A DNA stretch of 64,000 bases from Schistocephalus solidus. Taxonomy: Eukaryota > Platyhelminthes > Cestoda > Diphyllobothriidea > Diphyllobothriidae. A model generated the notes under the pieces. That model was not told the origin of the DNA and did not search any database. It was given only the letters and a program-made list of their open reading frames with translations. Positions 30,946 to 41,068 of the stretch are shown here, piece by piece (the first letter of the stretch is position 1; each line of letters opens with the position of its first letter). The stretch spans positions 1-64,000 of the forward strand of contig WEDG01002907.1 of NCBI GenBank assembly GCA_017591395.1, in the 5' to 3' direction. The position numbers and the translations under genes are program-made.

Positions 30946-31250
30946 ATTTTTTATAGAAGGTTAAAACTTATCCCATAAGAATAGACAAACAACTTTTGTA
31001 GAAGTTGACAATAAGTTATCTTTTATTGGCTTGCAATTTTATTCTTACCTTTACTGGCACATATAATCTAGGGAATGGTATTCGCCTTGCTCTTAAGGAT
31101 AGAAGTTTTCGTCTTCTGCATTGATTTATATCGCCTTCTGTTTCATTAATTTGTCTAAAAATTTCCACTTGCATCCATTTCCTACTATATTTACCAAGAA
31201 ACTCTAAAAGGGTCATTGCTAACATGAATAAGGTGCGCAGGTCAATTTTC
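30946..31250. other. No recognisable feature
   Basis: AT-rich; the minus-strand frame 31225-31016 has no recognisable motif. Confidence 0.35.
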
Positions 31251-31960
31251 GAAATATAAGCAAAAGTTCACATCTTGAACGTATCTCTTCGTTTCTTGGT
31301 GGCGTTACTGGCTTAATTGTTGATAAAACGTTTGCATTTCTAACCCTTAATCAACTGCACATACCTGTGGTGTTTGTCTTCAACAATAGGTGAAATTATG
31401 TAGTCTCATACTACTTGTTCTCAACTTTGAACAGATTTATTCGTTTCTTGCTATATTGATTGGCTAAAGTGTTGATAAATTTTTGTATTTCTAACCTATA
31501 ACAACTACATATAACTGCGGTTTTTGTAATTTACAAGAAGTGGAAATATTCAGTCTCACACTGCTTCAACTGCCGTCCTTATATATCAACGTACAAAAGT
31601 AGAATCATAAAGCGTAAAAATAGAATGTCAGTTGAAATTTTAAACACACTCAATTTCCAATAATAAGCTGTTTGCGGTAACCCTTTTTACTGTCGACATA
31701 TCAACCAGTTCGAAATCTATATCAGCATAATTTATTTAACCTGAAATAACCTCAATTCTCGTTCTCAACTTTTAACGGATTTATTTGTTTCTTGCTATCT
31801 TAAAATTGTTGAAAAAGTTTTGCATTTCTAGCCTTTAGACAACTATAACTTGCTATCCCTAAAATTCTTGTAGAAAACGTAGAATTATAAAGCGCTAACA
31901 TAGAATTTAGGTTTAAATTTCATAAATTTATTTTACCCTGCGTATCTTGCGTAGATCTTA
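31251..31960. repeat. Diverged tandem repeats upstream of LINE-A2
   Basis: The block TTCGTTTCTTG followed by GTTGATAAA and TGCATTTCTAACC recurs at about 31289, 31441 and 31785, and AGAATNATAAAGCG recurs at 31600 and 31880. Spacing is uneven (152, then ~344; 280 for the second block), so units have lost or gained segments. Position just 5' of LINE-A2 suggests promoter-type monomers, but a simple satellite remnant is equally possible. Confidence 0.5.
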
Positions 31961-32134
31961 CTCATAGTTTCGACGAAAGATGAAACCAACAAGCTCAATT
32001 CGTCGTAAACTACATGCCTCGGGACCAAAGCGTTGCGTGATTACACCTAGTAATCTCAACATTGACTCAAATGTACAACACATAGTTAATCTAAACAGCT
32101 AGATCTGTCCATTTTACAGAACTGCAATGACTTC

Positions 32135-32810
32135 ATGATGAAGTTTGGATCTATTTTATCTATACTCGGTAACCTGTTCCGTGGTAACATATCTGATGTT
32201 CCCTCTCAGGATTGCAGACGTCTCGATTCGCTTGTTCACTTGGTCTCCAGTGAGGCTTTTGACAGACAGAAACTGAATCATAATTTTCTCCTAAAAAATG
32301 CTCCCTATGCACAGACGCACAGTTGACGTTGCTATGGACTTTTTGTACTTGGGTGGTTTTAACTAAAAAAAACAGTGGAAGCAAAATGCCTCTCTTCGTG
32401 TAGCAAGAATTCTCCTATATTACTTAAATTATTTTCAAAAATCTCAATCTTTGCTCAACGAGGTCAAACTTCTGGCTCTGGAAATGACAAAAGGTTTCCT
32501 TTGTCAAAAATTTTCACCAAGGGAGCAAAGAGATGGGTCTCTCCATTCATTAACTTCTCAGCCTTGTATTCACAAGTCTGGTGTATTTCTACTTACCTAA
32601 ATGAACCGGTTAATTCATCTCCTCAGATGTCCAGTTCGGCCAGTCCCTCCAGTCCACCTTCTACTTCGTTTCCCCCATGATCAATTTACTCAATTTCCGG
32701 TGCTTTCAGCCCACCTATAATGTCCGCAATCCCGTCTAAAGCACTTATACCACCTAAACCGTCTAAAGCACTTAGACCGACATCTTACCCCTCTTTAACG
32801 CAGTTCTGCA
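32135..32810 (+). pseudogene. LINE-A2 ORF1-like region
   Basis: 32135-32326 reads SILGNLFRGNISDVPSQDC and CRRLDSLVHLVSSEAFDRQ; 32375-32680 reads SSCSKNSPILLKLFSKI and ends in a Ser/Pro-rich tail. At 32733-32785 a 16-base unit CCGTCTAAAGCACTTA is present twice. I do not recognise an RRM or zinc knuckle; assignment as ORF1 rests on position before the endonuclease ORF. Confidence 0.45.
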
Positions 32811-32819
32811 GGTTTCTCC

Positions 32820-34435
32820 ATGAAATTTCCCGAGCCATTCCGCATAAATAGTGTACTCCAAATACAACATGCGCTATCATCTCAATTTACAGACAACTCA
32901 TTGAACCCTCCACAAACTAGCACGTCCCATAACCCCATGGAGCATCTTATACCCCCAAATACATCACCTAAGACAGGTCGTCCAAAGGACGTAAATGCAA
33001 ACCAAACCCAAAATCAAGGTAACGCAGTTCCAACTAGACGCATGTTGCCTTCTCCAAAACTAAACAAGCCTCTACTCCAGGCAAATAACCCTAACCATGT
33101 TAACCGATATATAAAAAAGGACTTCCCAACACTGAATTCTTATAGCTGCTTACCCTCTCCCACCAGACTTTATATTCCATCCAATTTCCCTCCATTCCGT
33201 TTAAACAACCAACAGGCATATCCCGGTCTTAACCCCTATAATGCTTCGATACCCGAAAGTTTTATTCCTACACGTTTTAGATATCCCTCCGAGCATTTTG
33301 TAACGGAAGTTCTTTATACCAATAGTTCTGGCACAGTTGGCAGTTACCCTCCAAACCACAATAACTTCCAACTTAATGATCCACTTTCAATTGTTTTTAT
33401 AAATAATGATATCCCTAGTTTGGATACTCGAACTACACTAGATGTCATTTTGCTTAATGCTAGGTCTGATATAAGTAAGATGGCTCAACTTAGAGCCATT
33501 GCTTTCGAAATGAAGCACGATTTTTTACGTGTAACTGAATCTTGGACCCATCCCGTAATTTCCAACTTTTTCCTTGTCATAGACCAGTATGATCTCTACC
33601 GTCAAGACCGCAAAAGTAAGCGTGGTGGTGGCTATCTTCTCTACTTTAAAGTTTCATCCAAGCACTTCCCGCTCGACATAGTTATCAAGTCATTTTCTGG
33701 TAACTACGGCTTCGTATCTATTATTCTGTTGCCCCGGCAAAGGCAATTATCGGATGCATTTACAACCCACCTAATTCATCATCCGATGCTGATGCAAAAC
33801 TTTTTGAAATTTTTAAATTGTTTTCAGAGTCCAATTTTGACATTAAAATAATTGCTGGGGATTTTAATTTTCTCGAAATTGACTGGATTTCGAACTTTTG
33901 TCCATCCAGATTTCAGCTTTTCCAAGAAAGCATTAATTTTTATAATTGTTCCCAGCTAGTCTGTTCCTCAACGCGAGACAAGTATATTTTAGATCTGCTT
34001 TTTACAAACGAAATTGCTCCGCTCTTCTTTGATTTTAATCAGGGCCTCTTTCAAAGTGACCATACATTAATTCACCGTTGCCTTCCGATTGCGTCTTCGA
34101 AAAAAGCTAGCGCCGTTCGTACCTTTCATGCTTTTGACCTGGAAGATATTAGCTTAATTAATAGCTTTTTGGACTCATTGGACTGGCAGCTTCTCTCCTT
34201 CATGAACGATGCAGCGAATCTTTGTGACTTCATGTCAGTCCTTTCAAATAACATCCTGGAATTTTTGCCAACCAAAATTGTCAATCCCTACGCTTTGGAA
34301 TCAACCGTTCCTCACATTATTTTGCTAAGACTTAAGAAATTGAGGGGACAATTAAAATATCAATTTGCTAGTTCATTATCTGTGCCTCTAAGGTTCGCCT
34401 GGCACGTCACAGACAGAGGGAATCTTACGCACTAA
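32820..34435 (+). pseudogene. LINE-A2 ORF2 N-terminus: Asn/Pro-rich leader and APE-type endonuclease
   Basis: A 343-codon open frame (32820-33851) has ~190 residues rich in Asn, Pro and Tyr, then the endonuclease: VILLNARSDISKMAQL (N-terminal Asn motif), FLRVTESWTH (catalytic Glu) and RQDRKSKRGGGYLLY. After one frameshift the second frame (33818-34435) has IIAGDFNFLEIDW (Asp/Asn), LDLLFTNEIAPLF and FQSDHTLIHR (Asp-His). All main catalytic residues remain. The enzyme would nick target DNA to prime reverse transcription. It ends in the linker homologous to 4187-3942. Confidence 0.82.
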
Positions 34436-34499
34436 GCGAGCCAAACTCTGTAAAATCGGTTGCTTAACTGTTACGTTATCGAATTTCCTCTAAACGAGG

Positions 34500-36240
34500 T
34501 TATGAAATTCCTCCATTACTAAATGAAAATAAGGACTTCATTTTAGAAGACTCTGAAAAAGGCAGGGCTCTTTAGTGCTTTCTTTGCAAATCATCTTAAG
34601 ATGGAAGCTGAACTGGTTCCGACGTTTCAGCCATTCTCATTAAATGTTATCAGCACCATTGATTTCTCACTTTGGATTAGATTTTTTTAGAATTTATATT
34701 TGGATAGCGCCGGCAAGGCACTGTCTTAACTATCTAATTCGTAAGCAAATAATTCATCTAAAATCTTGCACTCTTTGGAGACAGACGGTATCCCAAACTC
34801 GGTTATCAAGAGATTGCCGAGCTTCCCCCGACTGCTTTGCCATATATTCTCAGTTTATCATTCAAACGGATTCTTTCCTGACTCATGGTAATATCTATTA
34901 TTCTTGTTGTCCTCAAGTCGGGATCTTGTTCGGGCGTAAGTCATTATTTGAGGCGTTCACAAAACCCCGGCTCTAGCAAAACTTCTTGCAAAAAATTATT
35001 TTTAATCACATTCTCGGCTTTCTACCTAGAAAATAAGCCTTTTAGCGAGGCGAAATATGGTTTTCTATCTGGAAGATCATGTGTGGTGTGTCACTTAGCT
35101 TTTTTTCAAACCTCGTCACTTCCCTTCGTAATGGCAGCAGTCAGTGGTTGTGATCTACTTTGATCTGAACAAAGCCTTCGACTCGGTACCACACAGACGT
35201 GTTTTACTTAAACTGGAAACCCTCGGCAACTGGCCTCCTCTCCTTGAATTTACTGGTTCCTACTTGTCTTACCGCAGCCAGAAGGTCTAAGTAGGCAAAA
35301 TCTACTCGATGCCTCAGCCGATCATGAGTGGCGTTTTTCAAGGCATGTTTCTAGGTCCCCTCCTTTTCCTTCTGTACATAAATTAAATTTCAAGTGTACT
35401 CAAAAATTAACAAAATGTCGTGTACGCTTACGATTTCAAATGCACTAACTCGTTTTCTAAAGACATCGCCAATAGTTGCGTAGATAAAATCAACACTGAT
35501 CTACTTATGCTCTCACGTTAGAGGTCTAGTTGGCTGATGGAATTTACACCATCCAAGAGCAGTTTCCTCAGTTTTGTCCCCACCCAGCTTCCTGGACCCC
35601 TAGTATTTCAAAACAATACACTTTTGGAACTATCAACCACAAGAGAATTAGGTCTAAGTTACACGAATAAGCAAGAATTATCACCTCATTCCGATCAAAT
35701 TTCTGCAAAGGCTGTACAGATATGTGGTTTTATATCACACAATTTCTTCCTTCCGGAAATAAAGTCAAGAATGTACCGCATGTTTGTTCTTCCCATCCTA
35801 GAATACTGCTGTCCCCTATTTGGTCTGATGAACGCCTTTGACCGCTATAAGATTGAGAAAGTTCAGAGAGTTTTTGATCGATAACTATTTTCTCTTCCTG
35901 GATCCACTTCCCTTTATACGGATAAATGTCAGTTAGCAAACTGTATATTTCTGTGGGTTTGAAGACTCAAATCTGGTCTCGGTTTCCTGTTTCGTGTCAA
36001 CTCTAGCCCAAATCTCCCATGAATTAACGCTCTCAGTCCGGTAGATCGACCTTATGCCACTCTTGATTCCTCCATGATCATTTCACCATCCCTTAGCTTC
36101 ACAACTAACCGTTCTCAGTTGTGCCTTCAAAAATGCTTTCATATGGAATAATCTTCCACTCAAAACTAGGTTGTCGTCTAAATTAGCGGTTTACAAAACC
36201 AAATTACGCAAACATTTAACTTCGGAAGATAAAAAGTCCT
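34500..36240 (+). pseudogene. LINE-A2 reverse transcriptase, inactivated
   Basis: Motif A is readable as FDLNKAFDSVPHRRVLL (35160-35210), the motif B region as SGVFQGMFLGPLLF (35325-35370), and motif C as VYAYDFKC (35420), where the first catalytic Asp is Tyr. The frame 35537-35884 holds LGLSYTNKQELSPHSDQ and LPILEYCCPLFG. Frameshifts and stops are frequent, and a micro-insertion breaks the N-terminal part at 34682. More decayed than A1 although longer. Confidence 0.82.
34682..34725 (-). repeat. Family-M tail-only micro-insertion in LINE-A2
   Basis: On the minus strand GACAGTGCCTTGCCGG, CGCTATCC, AAATATAAATTCTAAAAAAA. LINE-A1 (around 3640-3680) lacks it and reads straight across the site, proving insertion. 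Confidence 0.8.
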
Positions 36241-36745
36241 TAATATCAGTTTCCTTCCAAAATTTCCGAATTTTGGATTTTGATTATGGTCCTCCTAGTC
36301 TTTGAGGTAGTTTCCTTGATATAACCTTCATTTCTTAATATGCTTTCATTATACTCTGCAGAGTCGATCTTCACAGTCACGTTTTTCGTCCCCTCCTTTT
36401 CAAATATTATTGCCAACTATTGGCAATCATGATGCGTTCCTCCGTTTTTGCAACCCTGACGATGGTCTTCGGGATCTGTTGCTGATCTCGGCAAGTTCTG
36501 ATGTTTTGCTGCAGCCAGCAAGTTCACATCTCGGTAATGATTTCGTGCCCTCTACTTCCCCCTCTTCATTTTGACCCTGTTGGCTACGATTAATATCTCC
36601 TTTCTCACCCCTGCTGGTTATAAACAGTAGCTCTGGTTGTTATAGTATCTCTTACCCAACAAGGAGGGTTCCAAAGTCTCATACGTTGTCATCAACATCA
36701 CAGTACGATCCAATTGCATCGTTTCAATCCTATTAATTTTTTAGA

Positions 36746-36835
36746 GAAGCAGTTATTTTTCTCCTAGTGGTTTTAAAATTGGCAGCACGCTGAACTCCAC
36801 CCCCGATTTAACGGTAGGAGTTTTTTCACTACTTC
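36746..36835 (+). ncRNA. ENE-like element in LINE-A2 3' UTR
   Basis: GAAGCAGT (36746-36753) pairs with ACTACTTC (36828-36835) with one C-A mismatch; internal loop TATTTTT opposite TTTTTTC; upper stem CTCCTA/TAGGAG (36761-36766 with 36815-36820). Same layout as 1553-1640, slightly decayed, as expected for a dead copy. Confidence 0.55.
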
Positions 36836-37160
36836 TTTCCTAACTTACCTTATATTCCAAAGATTTTTGACTATTGTTATGAAAATGGCGAATCGTTCTA
36901 AATCGGATATGCCTTACATAAAAACATTTCTGCTGTTCATATATCTGTTCAAATGGTGCAACAATTATCCACTTTGTATTTATTTAATACCGCGATACTA
37001 AGTTTCTATTGATGGGGCCCTCTAGACCTTAAATATATAATTTATTAATTTAATTATTATTTATTTGTAAGACAAAACAAAATTGGCGCTCCATTCCTTA
37101 TCTAAAAGACTATCAGGGAAGCAGGTTAACCGATAACTCTGACATGATCATACTCTTATC

Positions 37161-37219
37161 AAATTTATTTATTTGGATTTTAGAATTTATATTTTGATAG
37201 CACCGGCAAGGCACTGTCT
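37161..37219 (-). repeat. Family-M tail-only micro-insertion
   Basis: On the minus strand GACAGTGCCTTGCCGG then TGCTATCAAAATATAAATTC, with AAAATCCAAATAAATA-type tail. Located between the end of LINE-A2 and the deleted E2 copy. Confidence 0.75.
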
Positions 37220-37229
37220 TTATGTCCGC

Positions 37230-38003
37230 GTATACAGAGGAACCACCGTTTGACGAGGACGAATACCGCAGTATTGCTACACTTTAATATAGAATAAGCA
37301 CGGTGTCGTTCTAACAGATATGGTAAGGAAAACTCTGAAACAGTTACAGCCCACTAAATCGCCTGGCCCGGATGGCATGTCCGCAAAAGTTCTGAATGAA
37401 CTTAAAAACCAGCTGATCTCTCCGCTCTTCAAGATCTTTGAGTGTTCGATGGAGGCGGGGGCTTTACCTTCCGAGTGAAAGCTAGCCAAAATAACCCTCA
37501 TCTGTAAAGGAACAGAGAGGATATCACAAAATAGCTTCAGTCCAGTAAACTTCCCAAGAAGCTGTTGCGAAATAATGGAGAAGATAATCAAAATAGACCT
37601 GATGAGGCATACTGAAGATAATAACTTGCTAAGTTCATCTCAACATGGATTAAGAATGGGTCGATCGTGCCTCACAAACCTGCTCACATCCATGGAAAGC
37701 TGAAAGAAATCATTTGAAATGGGTATGTCACTAGCTGCGATCTACATAGACTTAAGCAAAGCCTTTGAAACGGTTCCATATAGACGTCTGATCTTGAAGC
37801 TGCGTCAAATCTAATGAAGATTGTGTCAGAATTGGCAGCTTTCGCCTGGCCCACACATATCGATGACCTTAAATTTTCATTTGTCAGATTTATTACTGTA
37901 AAAGTTTATTTTATTGACATTTTTGCATATGAATAGGGAGCACAATGGCGAAAGCCTACTTGCTAAAATGAAGTGACTTAAATTGACTTAAATGGTTATG
38001 ACT
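37230..38003 (+). mobile_element. LINE-E2-like, internally deleted: RT N-terminus joined to 3' UTR
   Basis: RKTLKQLQPTKSPGPDGMSA, SSSQHGLRMGRSCLTNLL and motif A IYIDLSKAFETVPYRRL (37740-37790) are readable. A few codons later the E2 3' UTR begins (ATGAAGATTGTGTCAGAAT; GGCCCACACATATCGATG). Motifs B-C and the thumb are missing. The tail hairpin (from 37933) has lost its right half, followed by AAGTGACTTA repeats to 38003. 5' end truncated. Confidence 0.75.
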
Positions 38004-38040
38004 GGCACCCTATTCCTGGAAACAATTGAAAGAATGATCA

Positions 38041-38118
38041 GGAGTTTTTTCACTGGTAGCTCAATTCTCTACTGTATATCTCTTTTGACCTTGCCTGTAA
38101 TCTGGCAATAAAAAAATA
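38041..38118 (+). mobile_element. LINE-J solo tail, 5'-truncated (~75 bp)
   Basis: Begins within the right half of the J ENE-like element (CAGGAGTTTTTTCACTG), then CTACTGTATATCTC, the J hairpin (CTTGCC...TGGCAA) and an A-rich tail. The insertion abuts LINE-K, whose RT reads up to CKKLGQPF. Confidence 0.75.
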
Positions 38119-39400
38119 AATGGCTGGCCAAGTTTCTTACATAGCAGGTCAAATCTCCTTTGTCTATATGATAAAGGAAACATGGTAAGCTTGATAAGTC
38201 TTAATGGACATGACAGGGTCCTAAGACCCTCAACGAATATTTTTTGCCCATCTTTGCACCTGCTCGAAGGGATCACTGTCTTTCTTCATCCATGGTTTCC
38301 ATGCTGGCATTCCGTATAACAAATGCGGTCTCACGAATGTACTGAATATCCGTGAAAATAGTTCCGGAGGAAAGACTATGAAAGATCACCCGATCCAGTG
38401 CATTATGCTCGTCACCGTTTGCATGGCTCGTTTAGAGTTTTTGGAGGGCATTTCGTTTGAATCCATCCAGATACCTAAATCGTTGTGTATCTACTTCTCT
38501 TAAAGGAATTCCGTTCAGGTAGTACGGGTGTTTTGGAAGTGTCTTTTCCCAGATTCCAACGTAAGACTACACATTTGGGTATATTAAACGTTAAAAGACA
38601 CTTGCTGGACCAGACATCCAATTCGTCAAAGGTTTCTAGTTTTTTCTGTGCGTCATCAATAGAGCTGATGGTTTTCCAGCTTTTTATATTATTTAAAACG
38701 TGCTGGCATCACAGTCAAGATTATCAGTGCAGTCGTTTATATAAATGAGGAACAGAAGAGGACATCAGACTGAACACTGCAAGCACCACTTTCTACTGTT
38801 ACCCACTCAGATTCAATGTACTTTTTTGTACTTTTTGCAGTCTGCATGATACGAATCTTTTGATCCATTTAAAGACGTAACCCTGGATGCCACATAGCCA
38901 AATTAAATGTAAAAGTCGCCGATGAGGTACGCTTTCAAACGCCTTCAGCAAGTAAAGGAAAATGACATTAAATTGATGGTCTTGGTCTATGGCTTTTGTA
39001 CATTTTCCCGTGATTAAAGATATGAGTGACCAGGGCGAAAGCCTCGCTGGGCAGCACATAATATGTTCTTCTAATCCAGATACTTAATTATATCTCTGTT
39101 AATAAGTTTTTCAATGTCCTTCCACAAAATGCAGGTTAAACTAATCGGATGGTAATTTTCCGACTCCAGCTTGGATCGTCCTTTGTGGATCGGGGAGAAA
39201 ATGACAGTTTTTCATTCCTGCGGTATTTTGCGCTCTTCCATGGACTTTTGGATTATAATCAAAACCGGCTCCAAAGAGTTCTTTAGTATGATTTGCTCAT
39301 AGTTCCTTCGGAGTCAGTTTGCCTCACGCGTACAGACACCCCGTTGTTGTTTGTATTCCTGCAAGTGTTCGACACTCCCTTTTAGTCAAAACCGCTTCCA
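38119..39400 (-). pseudogene. LINE-K reverse transcriptase
   Basis: KSMEERKIPQE and ISLTCILWKDIEKLINRD are N-terminal blocks; motif A region reads NVIFLYLLKAFESVPHRRLL (38970), where the catalytic Asp is Tyr. At motif C the DNA around 38700 has lost the FADD codons (stop and small deletion) before IKSWKTI. MFPLSYRQRRFDLLC (38200) is the thumb. Clearly dead. Confidence 0.8.
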
Positions 39401-39408
39401 AATTGCTT

Positions 39409-39465
39409 TGACAGTGCCTTGCTGGTGCTAACCAAATATAAATTCTAAAAAAATAAAAAAAACAT
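39409..39465 (+). repeat. Family-M tail-only micro-insertion in LINE-K
   Basis: GACAGTGCCTTGCTGG, TGCTAACCAAATATAAATTC, then an A-rich tail with T interruptions. The long A-rich tail identifies this strand as the sense of a retrotransposed unit. LINE-K linker sequence lies on both sides. Confidence 0.8.
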
Positions 39466-40390
39466 CTTATTTCTTCTTTTAAAGGACATCTGAAGTTCAC
39501 GGTTTAACCACAACGGACGATTTTTTGTTTATTCCGTTTTAGGAGAAAAATAAGATTAATAATTCTTTAAACAAACCAGCTGAATGTTCTCCAGCATTTG
39601 TTCACAGTTCCCCGTAATGTGGTTGTCCACGGTATTGCTGAGATTTGCGTGCGCATGCTATAAATCTCCCTACCAGATGTTTGTTTCCAGTTTCTCAAGT
39701 GAGTCAGGCTATGAGAACATTAATACTCAAAGAGCAGTATGACGTGGTCGTTAGTACCCATTGGCAGTAGATCTTGCAAATCCAGCCCATTATCCTCGTC
39801 GCAGGTGAATACGAGGTCTAGACAATTGGAACATTGTCCTTCCCTAACTCGTGTCCCGAACGGTAAATTCTGGAAGAGTAATTTTTCGCCTGCCATCTCA
39901 AGCACACGATGACCAAATGTATCCGCTTGACCCGAAACAGTCCACGTTTCACAGTCGATGTTAGGAGCGTTAAAGTCTCCAACGATAAGGACATCTTTGT
40001 TCAACCAAGTCTTTATCAGCTCCGTTAGGAGAATGACATCACGTTCGACACTCTGTTTGGGGTACGGTATGCAATTGCGAATGCCAGTGACCGGGCGTAC
40101 TTAGTTTTAAGAGTTAAAGATAAAACTTCAACTTCTGCTGTCGTGGAATTTAGCTCGGAATTCACAGTTATATAAGAGCTAACATAAACAGTGATTCCAC
40201 CTCCGTGGCTTCTCTTGTCTTTTTTAAAGTGTTTAAAACCACGGAGGGATACTTCGTGTTCTTAAATAACTTCTGAGAGTCACGTTTATGTCAGGGCAAA
40301 TATGTTTAGTTTTTGTCCATCAGTAAACGTTTGGAGCTCACTCATTTTATTGAAAAGGGTCTGGACATTTAAGTGCATGACCTTTATCAT
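39466..40390 (-). pseudogene. LINE-K APE-type endonuclease
   Basis: MHLNVQTLFNKMSELQTF (40385), FALT-T-LSE, RSHGGGITVYV (40220), AIAYRTPN, then the open frame 40004-39720 with VLIVGDFNAPNIDC (catalytic Asp/Asn), NCLDLVFTCDEDN and GTNDHVILLF (Asp-His). The frame is well kept over the C-terminal 95 residues; upstream there are frameshifts. The final linker before RT is interrupted by a micro-insertion. Confidence 0.82.
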
Positions 40391-40652
40391 CCGTCTTCTC
40401 GGCAAGGGCCAGCTCTGACGATATAAGGAGTCTGCCGCAGAAAGGACCTCTTCATCACTATGATTTTCTTGTCATGCATTTGGAACCATTTTGCTCCCTT
40501 TTCGGTTCCTCCTCTTCAGTTCGGTCATCTGCTTCCTCATTTTGTGTCTTTTTGCCCGTTCGTTATCCGTCGGAAAAAACACAGCTTTGTATGAGTTACA
40601 GAGCCATTCTCTGTTCTATAAGACATGAGACCTGAACTTCATTTTCGAGAAT
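40391..40652 (-). pseudogene. LINE-K ORF1 C-terminus
   Basis: NSYKAVFFPTDNERAKRHK and QMTELKRRNRKGSKM correspond to the ORF1 tail seen in other copies (compare 44200-44290: FKPDYEPRE and later Lys/Arg-rich stretch). It ends abruptly near IILENEV at 40652, where LINE-L 3' sequence begins. Confidence 0.6.
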
Positions 40653-40995
40653 GATTAAGATAGATATATGTTTTAGTTGAGTACCCGGAAGGGGACTGGC
40701 ATTGGATAAAAATGAAGTTAAACGAGTGCGAAATCATGTAAAGTTAAGTTTGGATAGTAGTTCAGCTATAAGCGATGACAATTGACACAAATCAGTGGTC
40801 ATAAAAATTAGATAAAAGGTCAGACAGTGAAAAAACTCCTTGGGCATTGTTATAAATCGGCAGATCTTTAATGGGGTTTGTGGGATTTTAAGGAGAAAAA
40901 AACTGTCACTCCTGTGTGAAAAACCTACTCGATAAGAGGACCGACATGCTGATGAGAGCGTATAAAGGTTCAAAACGTTCCTCATCGTGGGAGAA
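40653..40995 (-). mobile_element. LINE-L 3' UTR, solo insertion with ENE-like element
   Basis: Minus strand: ENE-like structure (40907-40823), AT-rich UTR, then the terminal hairpin CCC-CTTCC-GGG and tail AACTAAAACATATATCTATC (40700-40653). Only 3' UTR is present, so it is a strongly 5'-truncated copy. The last 40 bp recur at 21855-21896. Confidence 0.65.
40823..40907 (-). ncRNA. ENE-like element in LINE-L 3' UTR (most regular copy)
   Basis: LINE sense: lower stem GACAGU/ACUGUC, 6 bp (40907-40902 with 40828-40823); internal loop U6 opposite U6 plus C; upper stem CUCCUU/AAGGAG, 6 bp (40895-40890 with 40841-40836); ~48-nt apical loop. Both stems differ from families A and J at paired positions that change together. 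Confidence 0.65.
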
Positions 40996-41068
40996 AATCA
41001 TGCGACGTTACAGGCTTCTTTTCAGCACCGCAGGTGTTATCCCAATCCGTATAGACTGGCTATAAGCG

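Larger units (their letters stand above)
31980..37070 (+). mobile_element. LINE-A2, nearly full-length CR1-like retrotransposon
   Basis: Order: ORF1-like region (32135-32810), ORF2 with endonuclease (32820-34100), linker, RT (34500-36240), 3' UTR with ENE-like element (36746-36835) and AT-rich tail (to 37070). The 5' end is uncertain. A family-M micro-insertion lies in the RT at 34682-34725. It shares the 3' end and linker with LINE-A1. Inactive: motif C is mutated and many frameshifts are present. Confidence 0.85.
38119..40652 (-). mobile_element. LINE-K, CR1-like, 3' end replaced by LINE-J tail
   Basis: Order on the minus strand: ORF1 C-terminus (40652-40390), endonuclease (40385-39720), linker with micro-insertion (39409-39465), RT (39400-38120). 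It lacks its own 3' UTR and most of ORF1; the ORF1 side is interrupted by the 3' end of LINE-L. Confidence 0.82.

Noticed and set aside
32733..32785. Two 16-base CCGTCTAAAGCACTTA units as a CRISPR-like array
   Set aside because: Only two units in a eukaryotic retroelement; a local duplication.
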